In this document: piece by piece, positions 1 to 5,849 of the stretch | Layout of the letters: every line of letters starts with the position of its first letter | How positions within the stretch are numbered: position 1 is the stretch's first letter | Source of the DNA: Flavobacteriia bacterium | GTDB taxonomy: Bacteria > Bacteroidota > Bacteroidia > Flavobacteriales > Flavobacteriaceae | Length of the DNA stretch: 5,849 nucleotides | Assembly: GCA_003973375.1 (NCBI GenBank) | Contig: QNYL01000178.1 | Span: forward strand, 1 to 5,849 | Reading direction: 5' to 3' | Made by a program: the position numbers and the translations under genes | Notes under the pieces: generated by a model | Database searches by the model: none | The model's input: the letters and a program-made list of their open reading frames with translations, nothing else | What the model was told of the DNA's origin: nothing

Positions 1-21
1 CCCCCGCCTAGCAGGAGGGGG
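1..21. repeat. Imperfect palindrome at the left edge of the window
   Basis: Bases 1-21 form an inverted repeat: CCCCC and CCT on the left pair with AGG and GGGGG on the right, with a 3-base loop (AGC, 10-12) and one G/A mismatch (6 versus 16). It lies in frame within the comF remnant and encodes PPPSRRG, which is not expected of the family. A short dispersed GC-rich hairpin repeat, or a sequence end created at such a repeat, would explain this. The repeat could continue beyond the edge. Confidence 0.4.
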
Positions 22-180
22 TGTTTGGAAGACCTTGATTCCCTCAAAAACAAACAAATAATCCTCATTGACGATGTCGTCGCCAGCGGATCAACACTTG
101 ACGCCGCCGCCAAAACACTAAAATTCGCGGGATTTCAAAATGTAAAAGCGGTTGTGTTTGCGCGTGGTGGGAAAGTTTAG
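1..180 (+). CDS. comF: ComF-family phosphoribosyltransferase, C-terminal fragment (5' end outside window)
   Basis: Frame 1 is open from the first base to a TAG stop at 178-180, giving 59 residues of a protein that begins to the left of the window. The diagnostic part is the PRPP-binding loop: a hydrophobic strand IILIDDV at residues 20-26 with the acidic pair D24-D25, then VASGSTL (27-33) and a helix. This matches the type I phosphoribosyltransferase signature as used in ComF/GntX proteins, which are linked to DNA uptake in competent bacteria. The ending a few residues after a VVFARGGK-like strand also fits ComF. Other short phosphoribosyltransferases share the motif, so ComF is the best but not the only reading. 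The first residues (PPPSRRG) do not resemble ComF and coincide with a palindrome at the window edge. The gene converges on the carboxypeptidase gene, with 13 bases between the stop codons. Confidence 0.75.
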   Translation, partial: PPPSRRGCLEDLDSLKNKQIILIDDVVASGSTLDAAAKTLKFAGFQNVKAVVFARGGKV

Positions 181-193
181 AAATTTCGCGAGA

Positions 194-1099
194 TTACTCC
201 CAAACAAACGAATCGTAAATCCACGATAATAATTTTTTAGTTTCGCCGAAGCGGTCTGGCGATCCAAGGACAACCGTCAAAATGTCGTTGCCGTCATCAG
301 TTTCCCCTAACGAGATGAAGCATTGCCCCGCGAGTTCAGTGTAGCCAGTTTTAACTCCTTTTAAGTTCAAAAATGTGTCAAAAAGTTGATTCGTCGATGG
401 TTTTTCGTGGAAAAATTGCCCGTCCACCGAAGTTCCCGCGAAATTTCTCTTTTTGACAGTTTCGCGAAAAAAATCGTTCCGCAAATCCAGTTTAGCCAGA
501 GTCGCCAAATCGCGAGCGGACATTTTGTTCCCAACCCATTTGTCATTGACTTCATCGTAATGATCTAAACCAGTTGGATTATAAAATTTCGCAGAATTTA
601 GTCCCAATTCGCGGGCTTTGGCGTTCATTTTTTTGACAAAATTTGCCTCTGTCCCCGCATCAAAAATCGCCAGCGCCATAGCCGCGTCGTTGGCAGACGG
701 AATCAGCGCCGCTTCCAGCAAAGTTTTAACCGTCACTTTTTCATATTGGTAAAAATCTGCTTTGGCGCCAATAACTTCAGTCGCTTTGAGCGGAATCGTT
801 ACTACTTCGTCCAAATCGTGATTTTCTAAAATTATCAAAGCGGTCATTAATTTGGTTAGAGAAGCAATTTCTTGCGGGCGATTCGCTCGTTTAGAAATAA
901 GCATTTTCCCTGTTCCCATATCAATAGCCAAAACAGCTGATTTTTCGTTATTAAGTAATTTTGGTGCCACCTTGTCCGCATTTTTTCGCGGGATTTTGGC
1001 TGGTTGGAGAATTTCTATTTTAGGCAAAGTTAGTTCTCCTGGTGTTAAATCACCATTCCCAGAACTCGCCAAAAGCGCAAAAACTAACCATTCTAACAT
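194..1099 (-). CDS. dacA: Serine-type D-Ala-D-Ala carboxypeptidase (peptidase S11, low-molecular-weight PBP)
   Basis: This 301-residue protein (from ATG at 1099) belongs to the penicillin-binding DD-carboxypeptidase family, which removes the terminal D-alanine from peptidoglycan stem peptides outside the membrane. Numbering from the alternative TTG at 1102, the three active-site motifs are present in order and correctly spaced: SLTK (S81 nucleophile, K84), SAN (136-138) and KTG (251-253). A hydrophobic N-terminal stretch (LEWLVFALLASS) looks like a signal peptide or anchor. Translation could also start further upstream, since the frame is open back to the nrdB stop at 1136-1138 and codes for more hydrophobic residues (IAIFAGFSTLAL), but no ATG, GTG or good ribosome binding site is there. 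TTG at 1102 directly precedes the ATG. The protein ends shortly after the catalytic domain and lacks the C-terminal beta domain and amphipathic anchor of E. coli PBP5, so it is a short form. It lies 36 bases downstream of nrdB on the same strand and may be cotranscribed. The S11 assignment is firm; the exact paralogue (DacA/DacC/DacF type) is not. Confidence 0.9.
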   Translation of the reverse strand: MLEWLVFALLASSGNGDLTPGELTLPKIEILQPAKIPRKNADKVAPKLLNNEKSAVLAIDMGTGKMLISKRANRPQEIASLTKLMTALIILENHDLDEVVTIPLKATEVIGAKADFYQYEKVTVKTLLEAALIPSANDAAMALAIFDAGTEANFVKKMNAKARELGLNSAKFYNPTGLDHYDEVNDKWVGNKMSARDLATLAKLDLRNDFFRETVKKRNFAGTSVDGQFFHEKPSTNQLFDTFLNLKGVKTGYTELAGQCFISLGETDDGNDILTVVLGSPDRFGETKKLLSWIYDSFVWE

Positions 1100-1135
1100 C
1101 AAAGCGAGTGTAGAAAATCCCGCGAAAATTGCAAT

Positions 1136-2803
1136 TTAGAAATCCCAAGTTCCTTTCATCGAACTTGATTGCGTGTAATTTACCACGGTTGATTCAAAAA
1201 AGTTAGTTTTTTCCGAATTATTATCAGCCATTGCTTCCAAATGTTTGTACGGATTGGTCATTTCATCAGGATAAAGTGGTGGCATATTCAACATTGCCAA
1301 ACGCGTATTCGCGAGATATTTGGTATATTTGACAGTTGATTCTTTGGAAATCCCCGGAATATCGTTGCCCAAAATATGATGTGTCCACTCAATTTCTTGA
1401 TTAACCGCTTCCGTAAACATTTCGTTAATCAACTTTTCATCCCACATTTCAGGAAACTCTTTTTTAATTTCTTTCATAATATTCGCGAAAATCGCCACAT
1501 GCGTCAACTCATCTCGGCGAATATAATTAATCATTCGTCCAGTCGCAATCATTTTTGAGTTGTACGCCAAGGTGTCAAAAAAAGCGAATCCGTTGTAAAA
1601 ATACAGGCTTTCCAGCAAAAAATTCCCAATAATTCCCGCGAAAAAATTTCTGTCGCTCGGATCGTCAATAAATTTCTGATAAATGTCGCCAATAAACTTA
1701 TTTCGCTTTAAAAGATATTCATCATCTCGCCAAAAATAGTAAATTTCTTCTCTTTCCTTGGCGTCTACTACGGTTTCTAAGATTGTCGTGTAAGACTGCG
1801 AGTGAATCGCCTCCTGAAAAGACTGAATTGATAAAATCAAATTTACATCTGAACTAGTGATGTAGTCGGAAAAATTCGGCAAATTTACTGTTTGTAGCGA
1901 GTCTAGAAATGTCAAAAATGAGATAATTCCTTTGTAGGCTCGTCTTTCCGCGGGCGAAAGTTGTTGTTTGTAAACCGTCGCATCATCCGTCAGTCCAGAA
2001 ACTTTTTCTGGCACCCAAAAATTCCCAATCATCACTTGGTACATTTGTTTCGCCCAGTTATATTTCACATCTCCAAGATTAAAAGAGTTTTCTACTTCCA
2101 TCATGTTATCTAATACATCGTATTGACTCACTTGATTCATAAGTAGTCGTTCAACTTTACCCTCATTCATTGCCGCTTTATTCGGCTCCTCATTCTCATC
2201 GTGAATAATCGCTTTTACTGCCAGCTTGATCGCATCCGGGTAAGTAGCTGTTGGAATGAGATAGGTATTAATAATCATTTCACTCCTGATTCCTTTTAGC
2301 AGATCACCTGCAAGCTGATAATAACCTTTCTTCATAGCTTCTTTGGCAAGTTTTGCAGTTTTTCTTACTGTTTCTACATCAGTAATCAATTCATCCTTTT
2401 GATAATTTACATCAACAGGAATCAAGGCCAGATCAGGATCTTTCGCGAGTAAGATCTCAAGACTTCCTATCAATTCTTTTCCTTTGTTGATCGCCTCTTC
2501 TTTTTTTGAATTATTGATATCCTGTAATAAAGAGCGTGTTTCACCAATAATGGAAAGAGCTTCTGTTGTAAGCTTTAATTTTCTTTTTATGATTTGCTTT
2601 TTAAGGTCATCAATAACTTTAGTATCAAGACTGTCCTTATTCATTTCTAAAGTAGCTGTTTTTTCTACTTTAGGAGTTTCAATTGTTTTTTCATTATCAT
2701 TTTTCTCTTTTGAACATCCGGAAAATAACAAGGCTGTTGAGAAAATAACTGCTGATAAATATTTTAATCTTTTCATCTTTTTAAATATTTTGATATTTAA
2801 CAT
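1136..2803 (-). CDS. nrdB: Chimeric ORF: YfdX-like lipoprotein N-terminus joined in frame to class I ribonucleotide reductase beta subunit
   Basis: One open frame of 555 codons contains two unrelated proteins. Residues from about 200 to 555 are the radical-generating small subunit of class I ribonucleotide reductase, which with NrdA reduces ribonucleotides to deoxyribonucleotides in the cytoplasm. All six metal ligands are visible by comparison with E. coli R2: D301, E331 and H334 (EAIHSQSY), E398 (NFLLESLYF), E432 and H435 (RRDELTH). The radical tyrosine is Y338, W263 (NFWVPEKV) matches W48, and D431 matches D237. The C-terminus GTWDF is the usual tail that docks on the large subunit. The reductase part is about 345-360 residues, close to full family length, so only its first few residues seem lost. 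M212, M222 and M234/M235 are possible internal starts, none clearly the original. Residues 1 to about 195 are a lipoprotein domain, described separately. A lipid-anchored exported reductase is not credible, so I regard the fusion as a sequence chimera. No nrdA is present in the window. Confidence 0.9.
   Translation of the reverse strand: MLNIKIFKKMKRLKYLSAVIFSTALLFSGCSKEKNDNEKTIETPKVEKTATLEMNKDSLDTKVIDDLKKQIIKRKLKLTTEALSIIGETRSLLQDINNSKKEEAINKGKELIGSLEILLAKDPDLALIPVDVNYQKDELITDVETVRKTAKLAKEAMKKGYYQLAGDLLKGIRSEMIINTYLIPTATYPDAIKLAVKAIIHDENEEPNKAAMNEGKVERLLMNQVSQYDVLDNMMEVENSFNLGDVKYNWAKQMYQVMIGNFWVPEKVSGLTDDATVYKQQLSPAERRAYKGIISFLTFLDSLQTVNLPNFSDYITSSDVNLILSIQSFQEAIHSQSYTTILETVVDAKEREEIYYFWRDDEYLLKRNKFIGDIYQKFIDDPSDRNFFAGIIGNFLLESLYFYNGFAFFDTLAYNSKMIATGRMINYIRRDELTHVAIFANIMKEIKKEFPEMWDEKLINEMFTEAVNQEIEWTHHILGNDIPGISKESTVKYTKYLANTRLAMLNMPPLYPDEMTNPYKHLEAMADNNSEKTNFFESTVVNYTQSSSMKGTWDF
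2168..2218. other. Probable chimeric join between two genomes
   Basis: Similarity to YfdX stops after AIKLAVK (residues 191-197) and reductase-like sequence is recognisable by MNEGKVERLL (212-221), so the breakpoint lies in this interval, most likely near residues 197-201 (about 2203-2215). Orientation and frame are preserved across it. CGCG is frequent to the left and nearly absent to the right. No ambiguous bases mark a scaffold gap. I cannot identify a shared repeat at the breakpoint that would explain the join. Confidence 0.7.
2219..2803 (-). pseudogene. YfdX-family lipoprotein, truncated at its 3' end by the chimeric join
   Basis: The first 195 or so codons of the long frame encode a bacterial lipoprotein with a YfdX domain. 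The signal peptide has a basic start (KKMKRLK), a hydrophobic core and the lipobox LFSGC, with the lipidated cysteine at residue 30 from ATG 2803 or 21 from ATG 2776. A charged, low-complexity linker rich in K, E, N and T follows to about residue 60. The domain begins at LTTEALSIIGETRSLL (78-93) and ends with SEMIINTYLIPTATYPDAIKLAVK (174-197), the best conserved part of the family. YfdX proteins are helical periplasmic or envelope proteins; in enterobacteria they are linked to acid and stress response, but the biochemical role is unsettled. Family members continue with another helix of the type (GK..EAK..L..AL), which is missing here. ATG 2803 has AAGGA just upstream; ATG 2776 gives the more usual signal length. 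Either could be the start. Confidence 0.75.
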
Positions 2804-2828
2804 AAATTCCTTTTTACAGCGTCCTTTT

Positions 2829-2861
2829 CAAACCTTATACCAATAAATAAAATATGTCAAA
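2829..2861 (-). promoter_or_regulatory. Candidate promoter for the yfdX lipoprotein gene
   Basis: Reading the - strand, TTTG at 2861-2858 is followed after 21 bases by AAGGTTTG at 2836-2829. This is one mismatch from the Bacteroidota sigma-ABfr pattern (TTTG at -33, TAnnTTTG at -7) and would place the transcript start about 20 bases ahead of ATG 2803. The same stretch can be read as TTGACA (2860-2855) with TATAAG (2839-2834) at a short 15-base spacing. A second TTGACA (2900-2895) lies 17 bases from TAGTTA (2877-2872). The region is AT-rich, so chance matches are possible. Confidence 0.4.
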
Positions 2862-2870
2862 ATGACATAT
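2852..2870. promoter_or_regulatory. Perfect 8-bp dyad overlapping the yfdX promoter, candidate operator
   Basis: ATATGTCA (2852-2859) and TGACATAT (2863-2870) are exact reverse complements separated by AAA. The dyad covers the upstream promoter element ahead of yfdX, where a dimeric regulator could block or recruit RNA polymerase. A second pair with the same core, AAATGTCA (2892-2899) and TGACATTT (2917-2924), lies further upstream. No regulator gene is in the window, so the binding protein is unknown. Confidence 0.4.
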
Positions 2871-2891
2871 CTAACTATATATCAGATGACT

Positions 2892-2924
2892 AAATGTCAA
2901 TATTTAAGTTTAAACGTGACATTT
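2892..2924. repeat. Second TGTCA/TGACA inverted pair upstream of yfdX
   Basis: AAATGTCA at 2892-2899 and TGACATTT at 2917-2924 form a perfect 8-bp inverted repeat with a 17-base AT-rich spacer. The core matches the dyad at 2852-2870, giving four half-sites within 73 bases. It lies between the terminator and the promoter, where activator sites or a distal operator would be expected. Confidence 0.35.
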
Positions 2925-2933
2925 TTATTCAAT

Positions 2934-2972
2934 AAAAAACCCGATAAGATCGTTTTACAATCCTATCGGGTT
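2934..2972 (-). terminator. Rho-independent terminator, reading leftwards
   Basis: AACCCGATA (2938-2946) pairs with TATCGGGTT (2964-2972). The stem continues after one A/C mismatch with GAT (2948-2950) and ATC (2960-2962) around a 9-base loop. On the - strand the hairpin is followed directly by a run of T (complement of A 2934-2939), the classic intrinsic terminator layout. It lies about 250 bases beyond the M16 stop codon and just before the yfdX promoter zone, so it would end M16 transcripts and insulate yfdX. On the + strand there is no T-run, so it is one-directional. Confidence 0.8.
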
Positions 2973-2992
2973 AATCTTAAATATTTACAGTC

Positions 2993-3219
2993 TAAGACCG
3001 TTGCAAAACTATATAGAATTATGAAAAAAAAGGCGATTATTTGCCCAACTTCATCCTTCTCTAAAAACCTGCTTCGCAGCAAGGCGAGCCTGCTTCGCAG
3101 CAAGGCGAGCCTGCCTGCCGTCAGGCAGGTTTAAATCCTCATAAACAATAGTTTACTGTGGGTTAAATTTTTTTTGGGCGTCGTATTTGAACAAAAAATT
3201 GCCTTTAGCAACGGTCTTA
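2993..3219. mobile_element. 227-bp element bounded by 12-bp perfect inverted repeats, MITE-like
   Basis: TAAGACCGTTGC (2993-3004) and GCAACGGTCTTA (3208-3219) are exact reverse complements. Just inside, AAA (3006-3008) can pair with TTT (3204-3206) after one mismatch. Further in there are nested pairs: a run of eight A (3024-3031) facing eight T (3168-3175), and GCCCAA (3043-3048) facing TTGGGC (3174-3179). There is no credible ORF inside. Short length, terminal inverted repeats and no coding capacity fit a miniature inverted-repeat transposable element or a deleted insertion sequence. I could not find a target-site duplication at either edge, which weakens the call. It begins two bases after the M16 stop codon, so a long mRNA 3' hairpin is the alternative. 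This stretch, with the promoter and terminator to its left, accounts for the 418-base gap between genes. Confidence 0.4.
3068..3129. repeat. Two 21-bp tandem copies followed by a 20-bp palindrome
   Basis: A 21-bp unit beginning CCTGCTTCGCAGC and ending AAGGCGAG occurs twice without change (3068-3088, 3089-3109). Each copy contains the small hairpin CTGC-TTC-GCAG. Immediately after comes CCTGCCTG (3110-3117), a CCGT loop and CAGGCAGG (3122-3129), a perfect 8-bp stem. The outer AAACCTGC (3065-3072) also pairs with GCAGGTTT (3125-3132), so the whole block can close as one larger structure. The GC-rich block stands out sharply from its AT-rich surroundings and resembles dispersed intergenic palindromes. 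It sits inside the inverted-repeat element. Confidence 0.8.
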
Positions 3220-3221
3220 AT

Positions 3222-5849
3222 CTATTGTTTTACCTTGATATCTTTGTAATTGAACAAATAATCAATATCAAGTTCTTTTACAGCACCCAGTTTCTTCAGG
3301 GCTTTCAGATCCATATCTTTTTTATTACCAATAACCAAAGCTGTATATTTTCCTCCTTTGATATTCTCGTTAAAGAAAGATTTCAGATCGTCCATAGTCA
3401 TATTTTCAATGGCTTTGTACATCTCTTTTCTGATATCGTGATCAATACCTCTTTTCTTCAAATTCTCATAATTCCAAAAAATGCCCGATTTGGTAATGCG
3501 CTGAGCAGCAATCTTCTTTAAAGTTGCCTCTTTAGCCTGCTTGAATTGCTCTTCAGCTTCCGGCATATTGTTCATCAGATCCATCATTGCATCAATAGCC
3601 TGAGGTAATTTATTGGCCTGAGTACCCACATAAGCATAGATATAATCGGGATCATTTACTTTTCTACCTGCAGAATACGAAGCAAAAGCACTATAAGCTA
3701 ATGATTTTGACTCTCTGATCTCCTGAAAAACAATAGAGGACAATCCACTGCCAAAATAAGTATTGAACAGCTGGGATTTAGCGAGTTTTCCGGCATCGAA
3801 TTTATCTCCTTTGGCTACAAAGATCATTTCTGATTGTACCATATCAAAATCAACAAAATAAACCTTATCTCCTGTTTGCAGTTCTTTATAAACCACCGGT
3901 TCAGGATAATCTTTTAATTCAGCGGGTAATTTATGATCTTTATTCATTGCAGCTACGGCAGCATCAACATCTTTACCATAATAAAAGATTCTTTGCTTAT
4001 AATCTTTTATATCCTTTAAGGTCTGTACCAGTTCAGCCGGGTCAAAACTTTTTAATTCATCAACATTATAAATGTTACGCAATCTTGAATGCTCCCCGTA
4101 TTTACCATAACTAAAAAGACCATTCCACAAAATATTACCTTTTTGTGTTTTACCGTCTTCTCTTGATTTTAAGATCTTGGCAACATATTTATCGTATGAT
4201 TCCTGATCGGGAACGGCATTATCCCATAAATCCTCCAGTAATTCGAGTCCTTTAGGCAGATTTTCCTTCAATCCCGAAAGGTAAACATTGGTACGGTCAT
4301 TTCCGGCGCTTACACCATAATTGATCCCCAGTTTATAGAATTCTTTTTTTACATCTTCAGGAGATAGTTTGTTCGTACCCAGAAAATCGAGATAACCCAC
4401 AGCCAATGATAATTTTTTATTGTTATCACTGCCCATATCAAAAATAAAGTTCAGATTAAAAAGATCATTGGTCTTATTTTCAATATAAGATACTTCAACT
4501 CCATTTTTTAATTTTGATTTGTGAATTTCTTTTTTATAATCTACAAAAACAGGTTTTAGTTCTTCTGATTTGATCTTACTGAAATCGACCAGAAATTTCG
4601 ATTGCTTGTCTCTGTTCAGATGAACGGGAGTAATACCCGGATTTTCTACCTTGGAAATGGTTTTATCTATTCCCTTGCGTTTATAGGTTACTACATAATT
4701 GTCCTTATAAAAATTATTGGCAAAATCAACGAGTTCTTTTTTTGAAACTTTCTTCATCCGGTCGAGTTCACCTACAATATCAGCCCAGTTCTGGTGATGT
4801 ATAAATGCATTGTAGTATTCGGTAGCCAGTCTTGTACCCGACTCAAACTGTTTTAGTCTACTAAGTTTTAGATCATTAACCACAGCATCAATCATCCAGT
4901 CGTCAAACTCTCCCTTCTTAATTTTTTCCAGTTCCGAAAGCATCAGATCTTTAACTTCCTCCAATCGCTGACCTGATTTAGGAGAACCACTTAAAAAATG
5001 AACTCCATAATCATTTTGAAAAAATGTAAACGAAGACGATCTCTGAACTTTTTGCTGCTGATTTAGATCGAGATCGAACAATCCGGCCTGACTGTTAGAC
5101 AGAATCATATCTACAAGTTTTACCATCATCGCTTCTTTACTTCCGATCTTACCGGTTCTGAAGGCCACATAAACAGATTCGTTTGTAGGTCCGAAAACTT
5201 CTTCCACCACAGGTTCATCTATTGGATTTTCTACCGGAAGAACAGGATGTTCCACACTTTTTGAAGGCAATTTCCCAAAAGTATCATCAAGTAACTTAAT
5301 GGTCTTATCATAGTCGAGATCTCCAACAAGAACAATAGCCATATTTTCCGGCACATAATACTTATCAAAATAATTGTGAATGGCTACCATAGAGGGATTC
5401 TTCAAATGTTCTGATGTTCCGATGGTAGTTTGCTGACCGTAGGGATGTGTAGGAAATAAGCCTTCAAGAGTTTTTGCAAACATCTTTTGACCATCGCTGT
5501 CCTGCCCTCTGTTAAATTCTTCGTAAACTGCTTCCAGTTCTGTGTGGAATAAACGCAGAACCAGTTCGCTAAAACGCTCACTTTCCAGTAACGCCCATTT
5601 ATTCAACTCATTGGAAGGAATTTTATTCTGATATACCGTTTCCTCAAACCAGGTATGTGCATTGGTACCCGTAGCTCCAAGTGATCCGGTCATCTTATCA
5701 TATTCATTGGCGATAGAATATTTTGAAGCTTCCAGTGAGGTTTGATCTATTAGATGATACATTTCTTTTTTCTTTTCCTTATCGGTTGCTGCCCTGTGCA
5801 ATTCATAAAGATTAGAAATAGAATCCAGCAATACTTTTTCTTTATCCCA
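3222..5849 (-). CDS. Two-domain M16 (insulinase/pitrilysin-like) zinc peptidase, N-terminus beyond the window
   Basis: The frame is open from the right edge to a TAG at 3222-3224, giving 875 residues of a larger protein; the TTG at 5831 is internal, not a start. M16 enzymes are clamshell zinc proteases that degrade peptides, and in Bacteroidota such large forms are usually exported to the periplasm or envelope. Numbering from the edge, residues 1-75 carry the charged insertion (HRAATD, IDQTSLEASKYSIANEYD) this subgroup has after its HxxEH motif, followed by GATGTNA. TELEAVYEE (103-111) holds the two conserved glutamates seven apart; E111 should be the third zinc ligand. NMAIVLVGD (169-177) closes the first M16 subdomain. 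A second M16 repeat starts near residue 440 (KLKNGVEVSYIEN), with the C-terminal YFGSGLSSIVFQEIRESKSLAYS (698-720) containing the conserved R and Y. HxxEH itself, the signal peptide and roughly 60-100 residues lie outside, so catalytic competence cannot be confirmed. No frameshift is seen. The transcript probably ends at the terminator at 2934-2972. Confidence 0.92.
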   Translation of the reverse strand, partial: WDKEKVLLDSISNLYELHRAATDKEKKKEMYHLIDQTSLEASKYSIANEYDKMTGSLGATGTNAHTWFEETVYQNKIPSNELNKWALLESERFSELVLRLFHTELEAVYEEFNRGQDSDGQKMFAKTLEGLFPTHPYGQQTTIGTSEHLKNPSMVAIHNYFDKYYVPENMAIVLVGDLDYDKTIKLLDDTFGKLPSKSVEHPVLPVENPIDEPVVEEVFGPTNESVYVAFRTGKIGSKEAMMVKLVDMILSNSQAGLFDLDLNQQQKVQRSSSFTFFQNDYGVHFLSGSPKSGQRLEEVKDLMLSELEKIKKGEFDDWMIDAVVNDLKLSRLKQFESGTRLATEYYNAFIHHQNWADIVGELDRMKKVSKKELVDFANNFYKDNYVVTYKRKGIDKTISKVENPGITPVHLNRDKQSKFLVDFSKIKSEELKPVFVDYKKEIHKSKLKNGVEVSYIENKTNDLFNLNFIFDMGSDNNKKLSLAVGYLDFLGTNKLSPEDVKKEFYKLGINYGVSAGNDRTNVYLSGLKENLPKGLELLEDLWDNAVPDQESYDKYVAKILKSREDGKTQKGNILWNGLFSYGKYGEHSRLRNIYNVDELKSFDPAELVQTLKDIKDYKQRIFYYGKDVDAAVAAMNKDHKLPAELKDYPEPVVYKELQTGDKVYFVDFDMVQSEMIFVAKGDKFDAGKLAKSQLFNTYFGSGLSSIVFQEIRESKSLAYSAFASYSAGRKVNDPDYIYAYVGTQANKLPQAIDAMMDLMNNMPEAEEQFKQAKEATLKKIAAQRITKSGIFWNYENLKKRGIDHDIRKEMYKAIENMTMDDLKSFFNENIKGGKYTALVIGNKKDMDLKALKKLGAVKELDIDYLFNYKDIKVKQ

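Noticed and set aside
852..1139. + strand open frame antisense to dacA
   Set aside because: It is a shadow of the carboxypeptidase gene, whose three catalytic motifs fix the coding strand; the shadow has no recognisable domain.
1136..2803. A new membrane-tethered ribonucleotide reductase or a YfdX-regulated reductase system
   Set aside because: The enzyme needs cytoplasmic NrdA, nucleotides and reductant. The YfdX domain is cut before its end and the base signature changes at the domain boundary. A chimera explains all of this without new biology.
3068..3129. Possible CRISPR repeats
   Set aside because: The two 21-bp units abut directly with no spacers, the third segment is a different palindrome, and no cas gene is present.
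2862..3134. 90-codon + strand open frame in the intergenic region
   Set aside because: It runs through the promoter dyads, the terminator hairpin and the tandem repeats. Its C-terminus (LLRSKASLLRSKASL) is just the translated 21-bp repeat, and it resembles no protein I know.
3222..5831. TTG at 5831 as the start of the M16 gene
   Set aside because: The frame stays open to the window edge, the sequence upstream of the TTG fits the family, and a start here would delete HxxEH and the signal peptide.
1136..5849. A functional operon linking M16 peptidase, YfdX, NrdB and DacA
   Set aside because: A strong terminator separates M16 from yfdX, and the yfdX/nrdB contact is probably an artificial join, so the shared strand carries no functional meaning.

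Overview
The window reads as two unrelated pieces of genome joined near position 2170-2220. The left piece (1 to about 2200) looks like a Patescibacteria/CPR-type or other small bacterial genome. It holds the last 59 codons of a ComF-type phosphoribosyltransferase (+ strand), a short penicillin-binding D-Ala-D-Ala carboxypeptidase (- strand, convergent with comF) and a nearly complete class I ribonucleotide reductase beta subunit (- strand). The tetramer CGCG is frequent here, about 15 occurrences by eye.

The right piece (about 2220 to 5849) looks like Bacteroidota. It holds the N-terminal part of a YfdX-family lipoprotein (- strand) and most of a large two-domain M16 (insulinase/pitrilysin-like) zinc peptidase (- strand, running off the right edge with its HxxEH region missing). 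Between them lie 418 intergenic bases. Going leftwards along the - strand, this gap contains a 227-bp inverted-repeat-bounded element with a tandem/palindromic GC-rich repeat inside it, a strong rho-independent terminator, and a promoter zone rich in TGTCA/TGACA half-sites ahead of yfdX. I found only one CGCG in this piece, at about 2443.

The join falls inside one uninterrupted 555-codon frame. It puts a signal peptide, a lipobox and a YfdX domain in front of the reductase subunit. An exported, lipid-anchored ribonucleotide reductase makes no biochemical sense, and the base signature changes at about the same place. The simplest reading is therefore a chimeric contig (assembly or amplification artefact), with a real rearrangement as the less likely alternative. 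Gene order across the join should not be read as an operon.

Within each piece the genes are ordinary housekeeping or envelope functions: dNTP synthesis and peptidoglycan trimming on the left, envelope lipoprotein and proteolysis on the right. I see no tRNA, rRNA, CRISPR array, transposase gene or recognisable defence system. The most useful observations are the chimeric join, the repeated TGTCA dyads upstream of yfdX, and the MITE-like element directly after the M16 stop codon.
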